Of a stretch of 64,000 nt of DNA, positions 1-8,332 are shown piece after piece. The notes under the pieces were generated by a model that saw only the letters and a list, made by a program, of their open reading frames with translations, was not told where the DNA came from and did no database searches. Every line of letters begins with the position of its first letter. The first letter of the stretch is position 1. Location of the stretch: assembly GCF_000330725.2 (NCBI RefSeq), contig NZ_AMZY02000009.1, forward strand, positions 124,001 through 188,000, given 5' to 3'. This stretch comes from Mariniradius saccharolyticus AK6 (GTDB lineage: Bacteria > Bacteroidota > Bacteroidia > Cytophagales > Cyclobacteriaceae). Position numbers and translations under genes: made by a program.

Positions 1-1
1 G

Positions 2-193
2 GGTGTCGTGCAGCCGAACGGGGACTTTGATTTCAACGTGATCATCCGCAGTATTGTATTCGACAAGTCCATCGGTAAGGGCTATTTTGCCGTCGGTTCG
101 GCGATTACTTATGATGCAGATCCTGCATATGAGTATGAGGAATGTCTACTCAAGGCCTCGGCGATATTGGAAGTTTTGACTCGACAACGATGA
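2..193 (+). CDS. pabB: Chorismate-binding synthase component I, C-terminal end (partial)
   Basis: Only the last 63 residues are in the window; the 5' part lies beyond the left edge. The reading frame is open from base 2. The tail contains NGDFDFNVIIRSIVF followed by VGSAITYDADPAYEYEE and ends in a short helix with LLKASAILEVL. This is the typical C-terminal end of the chorismate-binding domain shared by aminodeoxychorismate synthase PabB, anthranilate synthase TrpE and isochorismate synthases. The Y(E)EC-type ending resembles PabB (folate pathway) most, but the fragment is too short to exclude TrpE. The stop TGA overlaps the dinB start (ATGA), so the two genes are probably co-transcribed. Confidence 0.7.
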   Translation, partial: GVVQPNGDFDFNVIIRSIVFDKSIGKGYFAVGSAITYDADPAYEYEECLLKASAILEVLTRQR

Positions 194-1299
194 TTGACCA
201 ATCCACGATACGAAAGATCATCCATGTGGACATGGACGCGTTTTTCGCTTCGGTGGAGCAGTTGGACAATCCTGAGCTGCGTGGAAAACCTGTTGCCGTG
301 GGCGGCAATCGCGAACGAGGCGTGGTGGCGGCGGCGTCGTATGAAGCCCGAAAATTCGGCGTGCGCTCCGCGATGCCCGGGAAGATTGCAGCTTTGAGAT
401 GTCCCGGGTTGATTTTTGTGCGGCCGCGGTTTGAGCGTTACAAGGAGATTTCGGGCCAGATCCGACAAATTTTTTTGGATTACACGGACCTTGTCGAGCC
501 GCTTTCCTTGGACGAGGCATTTTTGGATGTGACGGAAAACAAGGTCAATAACCCCTCTGCGACCCGAATCGCCTTGGAAATCAGAAAACGTATCAAGGAT
601 GAGTTGGGATTGAATGCGTCTGCTGGTATTTCCTACAATAAATTCCTTGCTAAAACCGCCTCTGATATCAATAAGCCCAACGGTCAGGCCGTGATTTTGC
701 CAAAGAATGCGGAGGCATTTCTGGAAAAATTGCCGATTGAGCGCTTTTACGGGATCGGAAAGGTGACAGCGGAGAAAATGAAGGAGTTGGGTATACACAA
801 TGGATTTGACCTGAAGCAGTATTCCGTACAGTACTTGACCAAGAAATTCGGAAAATCGGGGCTCCATTTTTACAATATCGTCCGTGGAATCCACCTAAGT
901 GAGGTCAAACCCAACCGCATCCGTAAATCCTTAAGTGCCGAGAGCACTTTTTCCAAAGACATCAGCGAAGATGAGCAAATCGCGGATGCCTTGGAGCGGA
1001 TATGGGAAGAGGTTGTCCGTAGGATGGAACGATCCGGCGTCAAAGGCAGAACCGTGACACTCAAGATCAAGTACCATGATTTCACGATACATACGCGCAG
1101 CAAAACAATCGAGAAGTTTCTGGAACCTGCGAGAATCAAAGAAATAATCTGGGAACTGTGGCATCAGGAGCCACTCGTGGCAGCAGTGCGCCTTTTGGGG
1201 ATCGGCATATCCAATCTCAACCTAGAGGAAGAGGATTACTTTCCCGGAAAGCAGCTTTGGATCAACTTCGATGGGGAATATGCTGAAGATCAGTCCTGA
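190..1299 (+). CDS. dinB: DNA polymerase IV (Y-family translesion polymerase)
   Basis: A 369-residue Y-family polymerase that bypasses DNA lesions. The first catalytic motif is HVDMDAFFASVEQ near residue 13, and the second acidic pair is SLDEAFLDVT near residue 105. The helix-hairpin-helix region (ERFYGIGKVTAEKMKELGI) and a C-terminal little-finger domain follow. The frame is open to 142, but I choose the ATG at 190 because it overlaps the upstream stop as ATGA and starts just before the conserved HVDMDAFF motif. Length is normal for the family. No LexA-like box was recognised. The last residues are acidic and contain no clear QxxLF-type beta-clamp motif. Confidence 0.93.
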   Translation: MIDQSTIRKIIHVDMDAFFASVEQLDNPELRGKPVAVGGNRERGVVAAASYEARKFGVRSAMPGKIAALRCPGLIFVRPRFERYKEISGQIRQIFLDYTDLVEPLSLDEAFLDVTENKVNNPSATRIALEIRKRIKDELGLNASAGISYNKFLAKTASDINKPNGQAVILPKNAEAFLEKLPIERFYGIGKVTAEKMKELGIHNGFDLKQYSVQYLTKKFGKSGLHFYNIVRGIHLSEVKPNRIRKSLSAESTFSKDISEDEQIADALERIWEEVVRRMERSGVKGRTVTLKIKYHDFTIHTRSKTIEKFLEPARIKEIIWELWHQEPLVAAVRLLGIGISNLNLEEEDYFPGKQLWINFDGEYAEDQS

Positions 1300-1353
1300 T
1301 TGTCTTGAATCGATGGCGGAAATTCGTTGCCCGCCACCGCTCCAAAACTGATT

Positions 1354-2319
1354 TTACAGTGAATCCATGACCAAGGAGGTCACATAGGCAGTGTAAAGCA
1401 CGAGGAAGATTACACCTTCCCACCTTTCCAATTTTCTTTCTTTTCCAGTGAAAATAAATACAAAGAGGAGTAGTCCTGCAATGATATTCATCCAGATGTC
1501 CCTAAAGTTTTCCGGTTGGATCGTGATTGGTAGGATTGTCGATGATACTCCAAGAATGAAGAAGATATTGAAAATATTGGAGCCCACGACATTGCCGATG
1601 GCGATATCGACTTTTTTCTTGCGGACTGCTGCGATAGAAGTTGCCAATTCCGGCAAGGAAGTGCCGATTGAGACGATCGTCAAGCCAATGACACGTTCCG
1701 ATATTCCCAGCGAGGATGCGATGGAGACAGCGTTGTCCACGATCAATTTCCCTCCAAAGACCAATCCCGCCAATCCGACGATGATCCAAAGCATGGATTG
1801 GGCACTGGAATACTTCGGGATTTCGATTGACTCGGGCTTTTGGCCGGGGTTTTTTGAGACAATGATATTATACGCCAAAAACACTGCAAAAAACAGTAGC
1901 ATCACGATGCCTTCGCTTCTTGTAATTAAATCTTCCGGCAGTTTATCCAAAAGCTGGTCGCTTGCTACGATAAGCACCAATAACGCCGCCAAAAATGCCA
2001 AGGGAATCTCAATCCAAGTGGTATTTGACTTCACAGCAAGCGGATAAATCACTGCAGAGACGCCAAGAATCCCAAGGACGTTGAAAATATTACTTCCCAA
2101 AACGTTGCCCATGACCATCTCCGGTGAGTTGTTGATCGCTGCAAATACGTTGACGACAAGTTCTGGCGCCGAAGTGCCGAAAGCCACCACAGTCAATCCT
2201 ATGACGATGTTGGGAATCCCAAAATTGGCGGCCAAGGCCGAAGCCGCTTCGACCAATTTGTCGGCACCAAAGATCAAAATGACGAAGCCAACTAGCAGCA
2301 ATACAATGGAAAGTATCAT
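1354..2319 (-). CDS. Calcium/sodium antiporter (CaCA family, YrbG-like)
   Basis: A 321-residue inner-membrane exchanger with the two inverted alpha repeats of the CaCA family. Repeat 1 carries GLTVVAFGTSAPELVVN (about residues 42-58) and repeat 2 carries GLTIVSIGTSLPELATS (about 213-229). These GTS-PEL motifs form the ion-binding centre of YrbG and NCX proteins. About ten hydrophobic segments are visible, with a charged loop in the middle (KNPGQKPESIEIPK). It stands alone, converging with dinB. It likely exchanges Na+ or H+ for Ca2+; specificity cannot be read from the sequence. A near-consensus -7 element (TACCTTTC) lies about 20 bases upstream of the start. Confidence 0.93.
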   Translation of the reverse strand: MILSIVLLLVGFVILIFGADKLVEAASALAANFGIPNIVIGLTVVAFGTSAPELVVNVFAAINNSPEMVMGNVLGSNIFNVLGILGVSAVIYPLAVKSNTTWIEIPLAFLAALLVLIVASDQLLDKLPEDLITRSEGIVMLLFFAVFLAYNIIVSKNPGQKPESIEIPKYSSAQSMLWIIVGLAGLVFGGKLIVDNAVSIASSLGISERVIGLTIVSIGTSLPELATSIAAVRKKKVDIAIGNVVGSNIFNIFFILGVSSTILPITIQPENFRDIWMNIIAGLLLFVFIFTGKERKLERWEGVIFLVLYTAYVTSLVMDSL

Positions 2320-2456
2320 ATCAGCGGTTTTTTGGGAAAGGTAAATACAATTGTTTTATTGATTGACAATCTTAGCACCAATTTTTTTTAAGTATGGAAT
2401 AGGAATTTATTACGTTTGTAAGTCGTTAATTATCCAGATCTTTGGCTCCCATTCCA

Positions 2457-2807
2457 TTGGCTTCAATTAGAAAGATATTCTCCAATTTCCTGGCGCTCAG
2501 TCTTCTCATGCTTAGCTTGGGATTTGGTGGCTTTTCGGATTCGAACCGTCAGGATTCCCCCGGAAAATCCACGTGGGTAGAATCTTATGGGTTGACTGAC
2601 CATACGAATCTGGTGCAGCCGAACTTCAAGGTTTTCCAAAGCCAGATTGAAAGCTTCAAGTTCCCGGTCGACCAGTTTTGCTTTACAAGCTTTCCATTCT
2701 CAGTAAAAATCCTCAAGTCAAGGTCTCTGATTATTGATTGGTGGAAGAAAAGGCTTGTGTTTTTTGATATCAGTCGCGTGCTTTATCCCTTCCACTTTTT
2801 TTGGTGA
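2457..2807 (+). CDS. Small hypothetical secreted or membrane protein
   Basis: Not recognised. The frame opens at a TTG at 2442, but a promoter-like pair, TTTG at 2415-2418 and GATCTTTG at 2437-2444, overlaps that codon, so the TTG at 2457 is preferred (116 residues). The N-terminus reads like a signal peptide: basic IRK followed by FLALSLLMLSLGFGG. The rest has no catalytic motif and ends in an aromatic run, LYPFHFFW. Codon use is unremarkable, no second frame competes convincingly and no obvious Shine-Dalgarno is present, as is usual in this phylum. It could still be spurious. Confidence 0.4.
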   Translation: MASIRKIFSNFLALSLLMLSLGFGGFSDSNRQDSPGKSTWVESYGLTDHTNLVQPNFKVFQSQIESFKFPVDQFCFTSFPFSVKILKSRSLIIDWWKKRLVFFDISRVLYPFHFFW

Positions 2808-2894
2808 TCAATTGAATTTTTGAACATACCCACCTGGATCTTCCCGCAGGGAAGGCCTTGATTTCCTATTGATTACCTACAAATTCAACAAAAC

Positions 2895-3413
2895 ATGTTT
2901 GACATTGAACCAATCACCTTGGTCATATCCTTGGTGTTATTTGCCGCGTTTTGCGCACCATTTGTGTACCATATCAGCAAACAACGAAAAACGACAAGGC
3001 AGCAACATGCCCGCTTTGCACTGCTTGCCAAAGACGCACATATTTCGCCGGATGCGGTGGATTTCTGGCGTAACAAATATGCCCTCGGCCTCGATGAAAG
3101 GCAGAGACAGTTGCTTTATGTGAAGTTTGGGGAGGAGGAAACCGTTCATCTATTGGATTTGGGATATCCTTTTGAGCTGAAAAGCTACAAGCTTTCGGAC
3201 AGTAATTTGGCTGAAAAAGGTCCTGTGCCGGATAAGTTTATGGATCGGATGGGTTTCCAGATCAGCTTAAGGGCGCCGATTCCAAAGAACTACACCTTGG
3301 AATTCTATAACTCAGCGCTCTTTTCTGACCAAATGGGCGAGATTGTCCTCATGAGAAAGTGGGAGGAAATCCTCCGTGGGGTAGCCAAAAACAAAAACTT
3401 GGTCAAATCCTGA
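2895..3413 (+). CDS. Hypothetical membrane-anchored protein
   Basis: A 172-residue protein of unknown function. Residues 8-27 form one transmembrane segment (ITLVISLVLFAAFCAPFVYH), followed by a basic stretch KQRKTTRQQ, so the remainder is probably cytoplasmic. The soluble part contains WRNKYALGLDERQRQLLY and a C-terminal WEEILRG helix. Codon use matches neighbouring chromosomal genes and no other frame competes. It stands alone, and a GC-rich inverted repeat (CATCCGCC paired with GGCGGGTG, about 3430-3457) follows its stop. Confidence 0.75.
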   Translation: MFDIEPITLVISLVLFAAFCAPFVYHISKQRKTTRQQHARFALLAKDAHISPDAVDFWRNKYALGLDERQRQLLYVKFGEEETVHLLDLGYPFELKSYKLSDSNLAEKGPVPDKFMDRMGFQISLRAPIPKNYTLEFYNSALFSDQMGEIVLMRKWEEILRGVAKNKNLVKS

Positions 3414-3748
3414 TTCCAAACACTAAAGGCCATCCGCCTGTCGTGAGATGGGCGGGTGGTTAAGCTTTGAATTTCCCCAATGTGGGAGGTGTAATGTAAG
3501 CGCCAGGCATGATTTGAAATCACGCATTCCTTTTAAGTTGGATTTGTAATTCAACCGATCTCAAACTATATTCCGCTGCGGTCTTGGGGTATAGATTCCA
3601 ATTACAAATCGGTTTTTACAGAAGGTTTACTTAAAAGCAACCCAGCCACCAACGATTGTCTATACTACACCGAAGTGGGGTGATTCTTCAGCACACTGAA
3701 GTTTAGATCCTACAGGTTTCCATCATTTACAATTCATAGAATCTGGCG
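3414..3748. other. Intergenic stretch with hairpin and dispersed repeat copy
   Basis: This stretch has no convincing gene. It contains a GC-rich inverted repeat near 3430-3457, which has no T-run and so is a poor terminator, and one copy of a dispersed repeat at 3540-3612. The remainder, up to the ATG at 3749, shows a short inverted repeat around 3672-3682 and is otherwise featureless. Confidence 0.6.
3540..3612 (+). repeat. Dispersed repeat, copy C
   Basis: This 73-base element has two inverted relatives in the window, at 35613-35688 and 37699-37770. The shared core is AACTATATTCCG, and one frame reads ICNSTDLKLYSAAVLGYRFQ here, very close to the same frame in the other copies. Its ends form an inverted repeat (GATTTGTAATT and AATTACAAATC), so a transcript could fold into a long hairpin. 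No start codon or extended ORF belongs to it, so it is annotated as a repeat and not a gene. Confidence 0.65.
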
Positions 3749-4404
3749 ATGAAGAATTTGAAATTTATAATCCTGTCAATCTTGTTTCTGAATATTAACA
3801 CCGCAAACGCACAACTGGATAATCTTGATTTAGACAGGAGTTGGATTAAGAACAAAAAGACTGCAAGAAAGGCATATATCAAGTGTGTTGGTGATGGATT
3901 AAATGAAAGTATTTTTGTCAGACTTGATTCCAAAAAACTTGAATTCCTGCCAATTGCCTCTTTTGAATTTTCAAAGACTTTACTGAATGATGAAATCGAA
4001 AAAGACATCGTTGACCACTTGGTTCCTTCCTCTGGATTTCCTATTTCCAGTGTTATTGTTTTGAATGAAAAAAATACGACTCCTATCTGGCTTTCCATGA
4101 AGGCACAAAAAAGCGAAAATTTCGATCTTTCTGTGCTTACAGCGATTCAAAAGAGTTTGGACCCGACGACTATGACAGGTCTATGTATGATGGATTAAGG
4201 ATTTTGGAAAAATATAACTTCTCATTCCTTTTTTCTGTAAAGTTCGTCAGGAATTGTATTTGGTTCGTTGATGGAGAAGAGGTTCGTGTCTTGAATCTTG
4301 ATGATTTGCAAATATATAAACCGGACCATTTTATAGAGGAATTCTGTTCAATCGAAACATTGCGAAGTCTCGTATCTGGGAATCTGGAAAAGTATTGCTA
4401 CTAG
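3749..4404 (+). pseudogene. Secreted hypothetical protein, apparently frameshifted
   Basis: Two overlapping frames together look like one gene of about 219 residues. The first (3749-4198) starts with a signal peptide, FIILSILFLNINTANAQ, and ends in an unnatural tail, TMTGLCMMD. The second frame (ORF from 4183) is open well upstream of its ATG and reads KEFGPDDYDRSMYDGL. Adding one A to the CAAAAG at 4148-4153 joins AIQKEFGPDDYDRS smoothly. This suggests either a real one-base deletion or a sequencing error in an A-run. Family unknown. The region is AT-richer than its neighbours. An alternative reading is two overlapping genes, which seems less natural. Confidence 0.55.
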
Positions 4405-4614
4405 GGTTTGTTTGACTAAAGGAGGGGCTTCGTGTTGATGTCAAAAGCCGCATGAGATGGTAGCCCTCTTCCCGAAATCCTAGCTCAAGGATTCTCGTAC
4501 TTACCCTCAACTGGGAGTGGATGAATCAAAAGCTGTGAAGTCAGGGACGTTTTATTTTCGATATTCTATTTAGAGACCTCGAGACCAACGTCAAAATTGG
4601 CAAAAAAGGTGACT
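4405..4614. other. Intergenic region, no gene seen
   Basis: About 210 bases between the broken secreted gene and the convergent hicA. A weak hairpin (GAAATCC with GGATTCTC near 4476-4498) is present without a T-run. No open frame with a plausible start was found. Confidence 0.4.
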
Positions 4615-4821
4615 TTAGTCTAAAATTGTTTTGTCAATGCCGGCCTGTTTGAGTACAGCTAGAAAAGTGCCCTTTTTCATATCCTTTCCTCCGTGTACCG
4701 GTACAATGACCGTTTTGTTGGTGATGGGATTGAAATAAAGGTGGTGCGAACCTTTGGAGCGTTTGAAAATGAAGCCGTGTTGTTCTAGAATCTTGATAAG
4801 GTTCTTTGGGCTAAGGTTCAT
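4615..4821 (-). CDS. hicA: HicA-type mRNA interferase toxin
   Basis: A 68-residue HicA toxin (YcfA fold, double-stranded-RNA-binding-like). It begins with the typical LSPKNLIKILEQHGF and carries the catalytic-histidine region RSKGSHHLYFNP, followed by TVIVPVHGGKDMKKGTF and a C-terminal helix LKQAGID. Full length for the family, with the expected histidine present. Its start overlaps the hicB stop (ATGA), so the gene order is antitoxin first. The toxin cleaves mRNA in the cytoplasm when HicB is degraded, by family knowledge. A likely active module. Confidence 0.92.
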   Translation of the reverse strand: MNLSPKNLIKILEQHGFIFKRSKGSHHLYFNPITNKTVIVPVHGGKDMKKGTFLAVLKQAGIDKTILD

Positions 4822-5042
4822 GCCATTTCAAGGTTCAAAGAATATTCCAGTGTATTCCGGTCATCAGGGACAGATTCGCCCCGAGCCTGCAATTCTTCAA
4901 TATAGAGTTCAATGGCTTCTTTTGCCATGGAAATAGCTTCATCCACATCTTCTCCATAGGTTATACAGCCCGGCAATGCAGGAACAGAAACGGTATAACC
5001 ACCTTCTGCTTCCTTGTGTAAATGTATCTTGTACGTGTACAT
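4818..5042 (-). CDS. hicB: HicB-type antitoxin, short form
   Basis: A 74-residue HicB antitoxin. The sequence EGGYTVSVPALPGCITYGED followed by VDEAISMAKEAIELYIEE is the partial RNase H fold that blocks HicA. It lacks the C-terminal ribbon-helix-helix or HTH DNA-binding domain of longer HicB proteins, so direct autoregulation is uncertain. It overlaps hicA by four bases. No neighbouring mobile gene. The 275 bases upstream (5043-5317) hold no gene. Confidence 0.92.
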   Translation of the reverse strand: MYTYKIHLHKEAEGGYTVSVPALPGCITYGEDVDEAISMAKEAIELYIEELQARGESVPDDRNTLEYSLNLEMA

Positions 5043-5317
5043 ATTGATTAGTGATTGACACCTGTAATTTATGGTTTCTTTGGTTGTTGGACAAATCCAA
5101 ACAGGGCATTCTCGGTATTCGCAAAACTCCCGATTGAGCTATCTGATTGGTTTATTCGCTTCGACAGAAAGTAAATCCTTCTGTAAGTGTTGATTGGTAG
5201 CCTTTCAAATGTTGATCTCAACATAACTACTTTATCTCTACAGAAAATTCATTTTGAGTCGGAATCCAATTTCGGCAGGGAAATAGGATATTGAAAATCC
5301 AGAAGACATCGAATTTA

Positions 5318-6253
5318 TCAATGTGATTTTTCTAGTTTTTTAGCCCCTTCCTTTTTCGCCCCCAAGGTCAACAGTACCACCGTAATCAATATGAAAAGCG
5401 TACCGAGCCAATCTAAGCCGCCAAAAGGCACATTGAGCCAAATTACCGCTACAGCGGCAGCGGCCAAGGGTTCCACAGAGCATAGCAAGCTCGCTGTCTG
5501 CGCGCCAATGACCGGCACTGCCGTCAGGAATGAGTAGAACGCAATCAGTGTCCCAAAAAGGATAATGTACAAAAAGGCAGACCAAGTGCCGATGTCCCAT
5601 ACGCCAATGACTTCCCAAGGCTGGGTCCATACCGAAAGTACCAATCCACCGATCAGCATCGCCCAACCCGTGACCGTTGCTGCAGAGTATTTTCTCAACA
5701 AAACCACTGGATAAATGGTGTAAAACGCCAAGGCGACCGCCGACAGAAATCCCCAAAGCAGGGCTTTTTCGGATATCACGAGGCTGCTGAAGCTCCCGTG
5801 GGTTACCAACAGAAAAGTCCCACCGATTGCCAGAAACAGGCTGGCGTACTCGAGCATGATGGGCCAGCGTCGGTTTTTGATCGCATAGAATGCCACGACA
5901 AACATCGGCCCGGTGTATTGTAGGACGGTCGCCGTGGCGGCGTTGGATAGGTCGATGCTGTAGAAATAGGTGTACTGCACGGTTACCATGCCCAAGACTG
6001 CAAAGACCAACAACTGCAAGATGTCTTTCGGCTTTTTCCAGATGGCGGCAGCGTCTGAGTTTTTTTGCAGAAAAGCGATCCCAACCAAAAGCCCACCGGC
6101 CAGCATCAGCCTCCAACTCACCAGCCAAGCGGGGTTGAGTTGCTTTTGCTCAAAAAGAAACTGGGCGCAAGTGCCGGATATCCCCCAAAAAATGGCCGAA
6201 GAAATGGCCATGATGAATCCTGAAACGGTCTTGGAACTGGTCAATCTCGGCAT
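5318..6253 (-). CDS. EamA-family (DMT superfamily) transporter
   Basis: A 311-residue inner-membrane protein with about ten transmembrane helices arranged as two EamA repeats. The first repeat contains ISSAIFWGISGTCAQFL and SNAATATVLQYTGPMFV, the second VIGAQTASLLCSVEPLAAAA, all usual for drug/metabolite exporters. The C-terminus is basic (KKEGAKKLEKSH), placing it in the cytoplasm. Monocistronic. Substrate unknown; members export amino acids, nucleosides or other metabolites. Confidence 0.92.
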   Translation of the reverse strand: MPRLTSSKTVSGFIMAISSAIFWGISGTCAQFLFEQKQLNPAWLVSWRLMLAGGLLVGIAFLQKNSDAAAIWKKPKDILQLLVFAVLGMVTVQYTYFYSIDLSNAATATVLQYTGPMFVVAFYAIKNRRWPIMLEYASLFLAIGGTFLLVTHGSFSSLVISEKALLWGFLSAVALAFYTIYPVVLLRKYSAATVTGWAMLIGGLVLSVWTQPWEVIGVWDIGTWSAFLYIILFGTLIAFYSFLTAVPVIGAQTASLLCSVEPLAAAAVAVIWLNVPFGGLDWLGTLFILITVVLLTLGAKKEGAKKLEKSH

Positions 6254-6357
6254 GTAGAGGCGGCGCTAGGTTTGAGTGCGCAATGTAGCCAATCGCGTGG
6301 ATTTCAAGCAAGTGAAATAATGCGGCGAAAAGCATTTGCTTTTTCGCCGCTGTCCGT

Positions 6358-8227
6358 TCAATCCAAAATCACTTTTTCCCTTCTCGGATAGCGCACCTCA
6401 TACCTGAATTCGAGCGTTTTTTGACCCTGGGCTGGGAGCTCCATCTTCCAAGTCAGGAATCCTTTTTCATCATCCTTGCTGGCACCACTGAGTTCGGTCG
6501 CACTTACCGTGATGTCGCTGACGACGGACACCGGGATTTGATCTGTGATGGTGAGTTTGACGGGCACACTCTTGGAGTTTCTGACTTGGATTTGATAGGC
6601 ACGGGATTCGTTCACATTGGAGCCGACGTTGCGCTTGGTACTGAATTGGGCGACCTTTTCACGCTTGATGTTGATGCCTTGGTCCCTTCCAAGCGAAATG
6701 CTCAAGGTATCTTGGAATGCCACCGGGTCAAGTATCGTCTTCCCGATAAATGTCTCCTCGAAATACAGATTTGCCTCACCAGGCAGCAGGTTGAGTTACT
6801 CCCAATCCGTCACCTGAGCGATCAAGAAGGCCGAGGGATCCAATTTCGGTACGGAAAAATACTCATAGCTAGCCGGTAATTCCATTGTCTTCAGGTCCAC
6901 GAGGAGCTTTTCGCCGTTGGTCAGGAGGGTGTAAGGCTTCTCGACTTCAATCTCCACCGTGGTTTGGTTTTCCCGGATCACGGTTTCCAGCGGTTCATAG
7001 GCGTCTTCGGCATCCTCATTGATTGTGGCGACAGTACCTGCGCTTATTCTTTTCGTTTTTTTTGGTCTGATATCCAACCACCACCTCATTTAACGCAGCG
7101 ATATCTTCTGCCATCCTTACATTCATTTGATTGCTTTGGACTGGCATTTCTAAAGTTTTGAACCCAATGAAGCTGAAAACCAATCTATTGACACCATTCG
7201 GCAGGGTAATGGAGTATCTACCATTTACATCGGTCGTTGTCCCAATAGTGGTTCCTTTTGCAAGAACAATTGCTCCTGGAAGTGGTCCTCCATTTTCGTC
7301 CCAGACGACTCCACTCACTACACCATCCACCTTATTGAGTGCCCCTGAGCTTACGATCGTGTTTCTAGCGTAGGTGAGGTTCCATTTTTGGAGTTCGGGG
7401 AGGCTGCTGTTCTTGTTGGGTTGGGCGTTGGAAAGTTTGATCTTGACGTTTTTCCAATCGTTGCCCGTGTTTTGCCAGATTTCGGCCTTGTATTGGATTT
7501 GGATGGGCTTTTGGATATTGATTGCCCGGATGTCGTATTTGGGAAACCATCCCGCGCCCGATACCAAATAGGAAACGGCGAAATTGGCCGTGCCTGCTCT
7601 CTGCGCGCTGACTTTGATCCAGACTTCGGATACGGGTGTGATCGGCTCGGACTGAAAATCATTGATTTGCTTTTCCAGTCTTTGGATCTTTAGGCGGGTT
7701 TCCTGCTGTTTTCTCCGGTTGTTGATTTCCTCGGATTTGATGGCGGAAATTTCTTTTTCAAAAAAATCAAGCGCCTGCTTCAGTGCCGTCATCGATAGGC
7801 CAATATTGGCGCCGCCGAGGTTTTTGTTGTTTTGGAGGAGGGCCATTTTCTCCTTCAAGACATCCTGTTCAGCGACCAATTTGTCAAGATTTAGATTTTC
7901 CTTGTCCAAAAGTGTGACGAGGCTGTCGTTTTGGGATACCAGTTTTTTCTCCAAGTAATTGGATCGGTGGTTGACAGAAAGGATCGTCAGGGCCCCGGTG
8001 GATTTTACTTGCAGGCTCTTTTCGTCCATGTAAGGAGATTTCCCTTTGATGATCAGCGTCGTTTCCCCGGCATCGACCTGCACCGAACCATTTTCAAAAA
8101 CCTGGGCGCCATTGCTGAAAATGGTCACTTGCTGGATATTTGTCTTGAGTTCTTTTTCAGTGGCCTGAGCGTCAAAATGGTAGCCAATGGCAAGCAGGAT
8201 AAGGAAAGAAAATAAATTCGGCTTCAT
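6358..8227 (-). pseudogene. MuiA-like DUF4140/DUF4139 protein with inserted SusC-type domain, broken
   Basis: A gene for about 620 residues, split into three pieces. It has a signal peptide, a DUF4140 domain (TIFSNGAQVFENGSVQV), a coiled coil near residues 100-190 and the start of DUF4139. A carboxypeptidase-regulatory-like beta-sandwich (GVVWDENGGPLPGAIVLAKG) is inserted at about residues 305-385 and ends in ALNEVVVGYQTKK, as in SusC receptors. The frame then breaks at a run of eight A (plus-strand T 7056-7063); seven A would restore TKKTKRISAGTVATINE. A further in-frame TAA (6796-6798) sits at QVTDWE-stop-LNLLPGEAN, where a Lys codon would be usual. The last part, LYFEETFIGKTILDP onwards, is intact. 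Two independent lesions favour a pseudogene. Confidence 0.8.
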
Positions 8228-8332
8228 AGTGGGGTAGTTTTTGCAAAAGTCTAATGTAGTAGTTCATGTGAAAATTCCATATTTACTGCTTTATTTTTTT
8301 TATTTTTCAAATCAAACCCAAACCAGCCACCT

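Noticed and set aside
109-894. Long minus-strand frame opposite dinB
   Set aside because: Shadow of the clear dinB gene; the protein is rich in His/Arg/Cys in a random-looking order.
1448-2047. Plus-strand frame of 199 codons opposite the Na/Ca exchanger
   Set aside because: Antisense shadow of a strong family match.
3430-3457. GC-rich hairpin after the 172-residue protein gene
   Set aside because: Stem CATCCGCC/GGCGGGTG is real but no T-run follows, so it is not called a terminator.
5340-6128. Minus-strand frame of 262 codons in the DMT transporter
   Set aside because: Overlaps the transporter in another frame on the same strand; composition is unnatural and the transporter match is strong.
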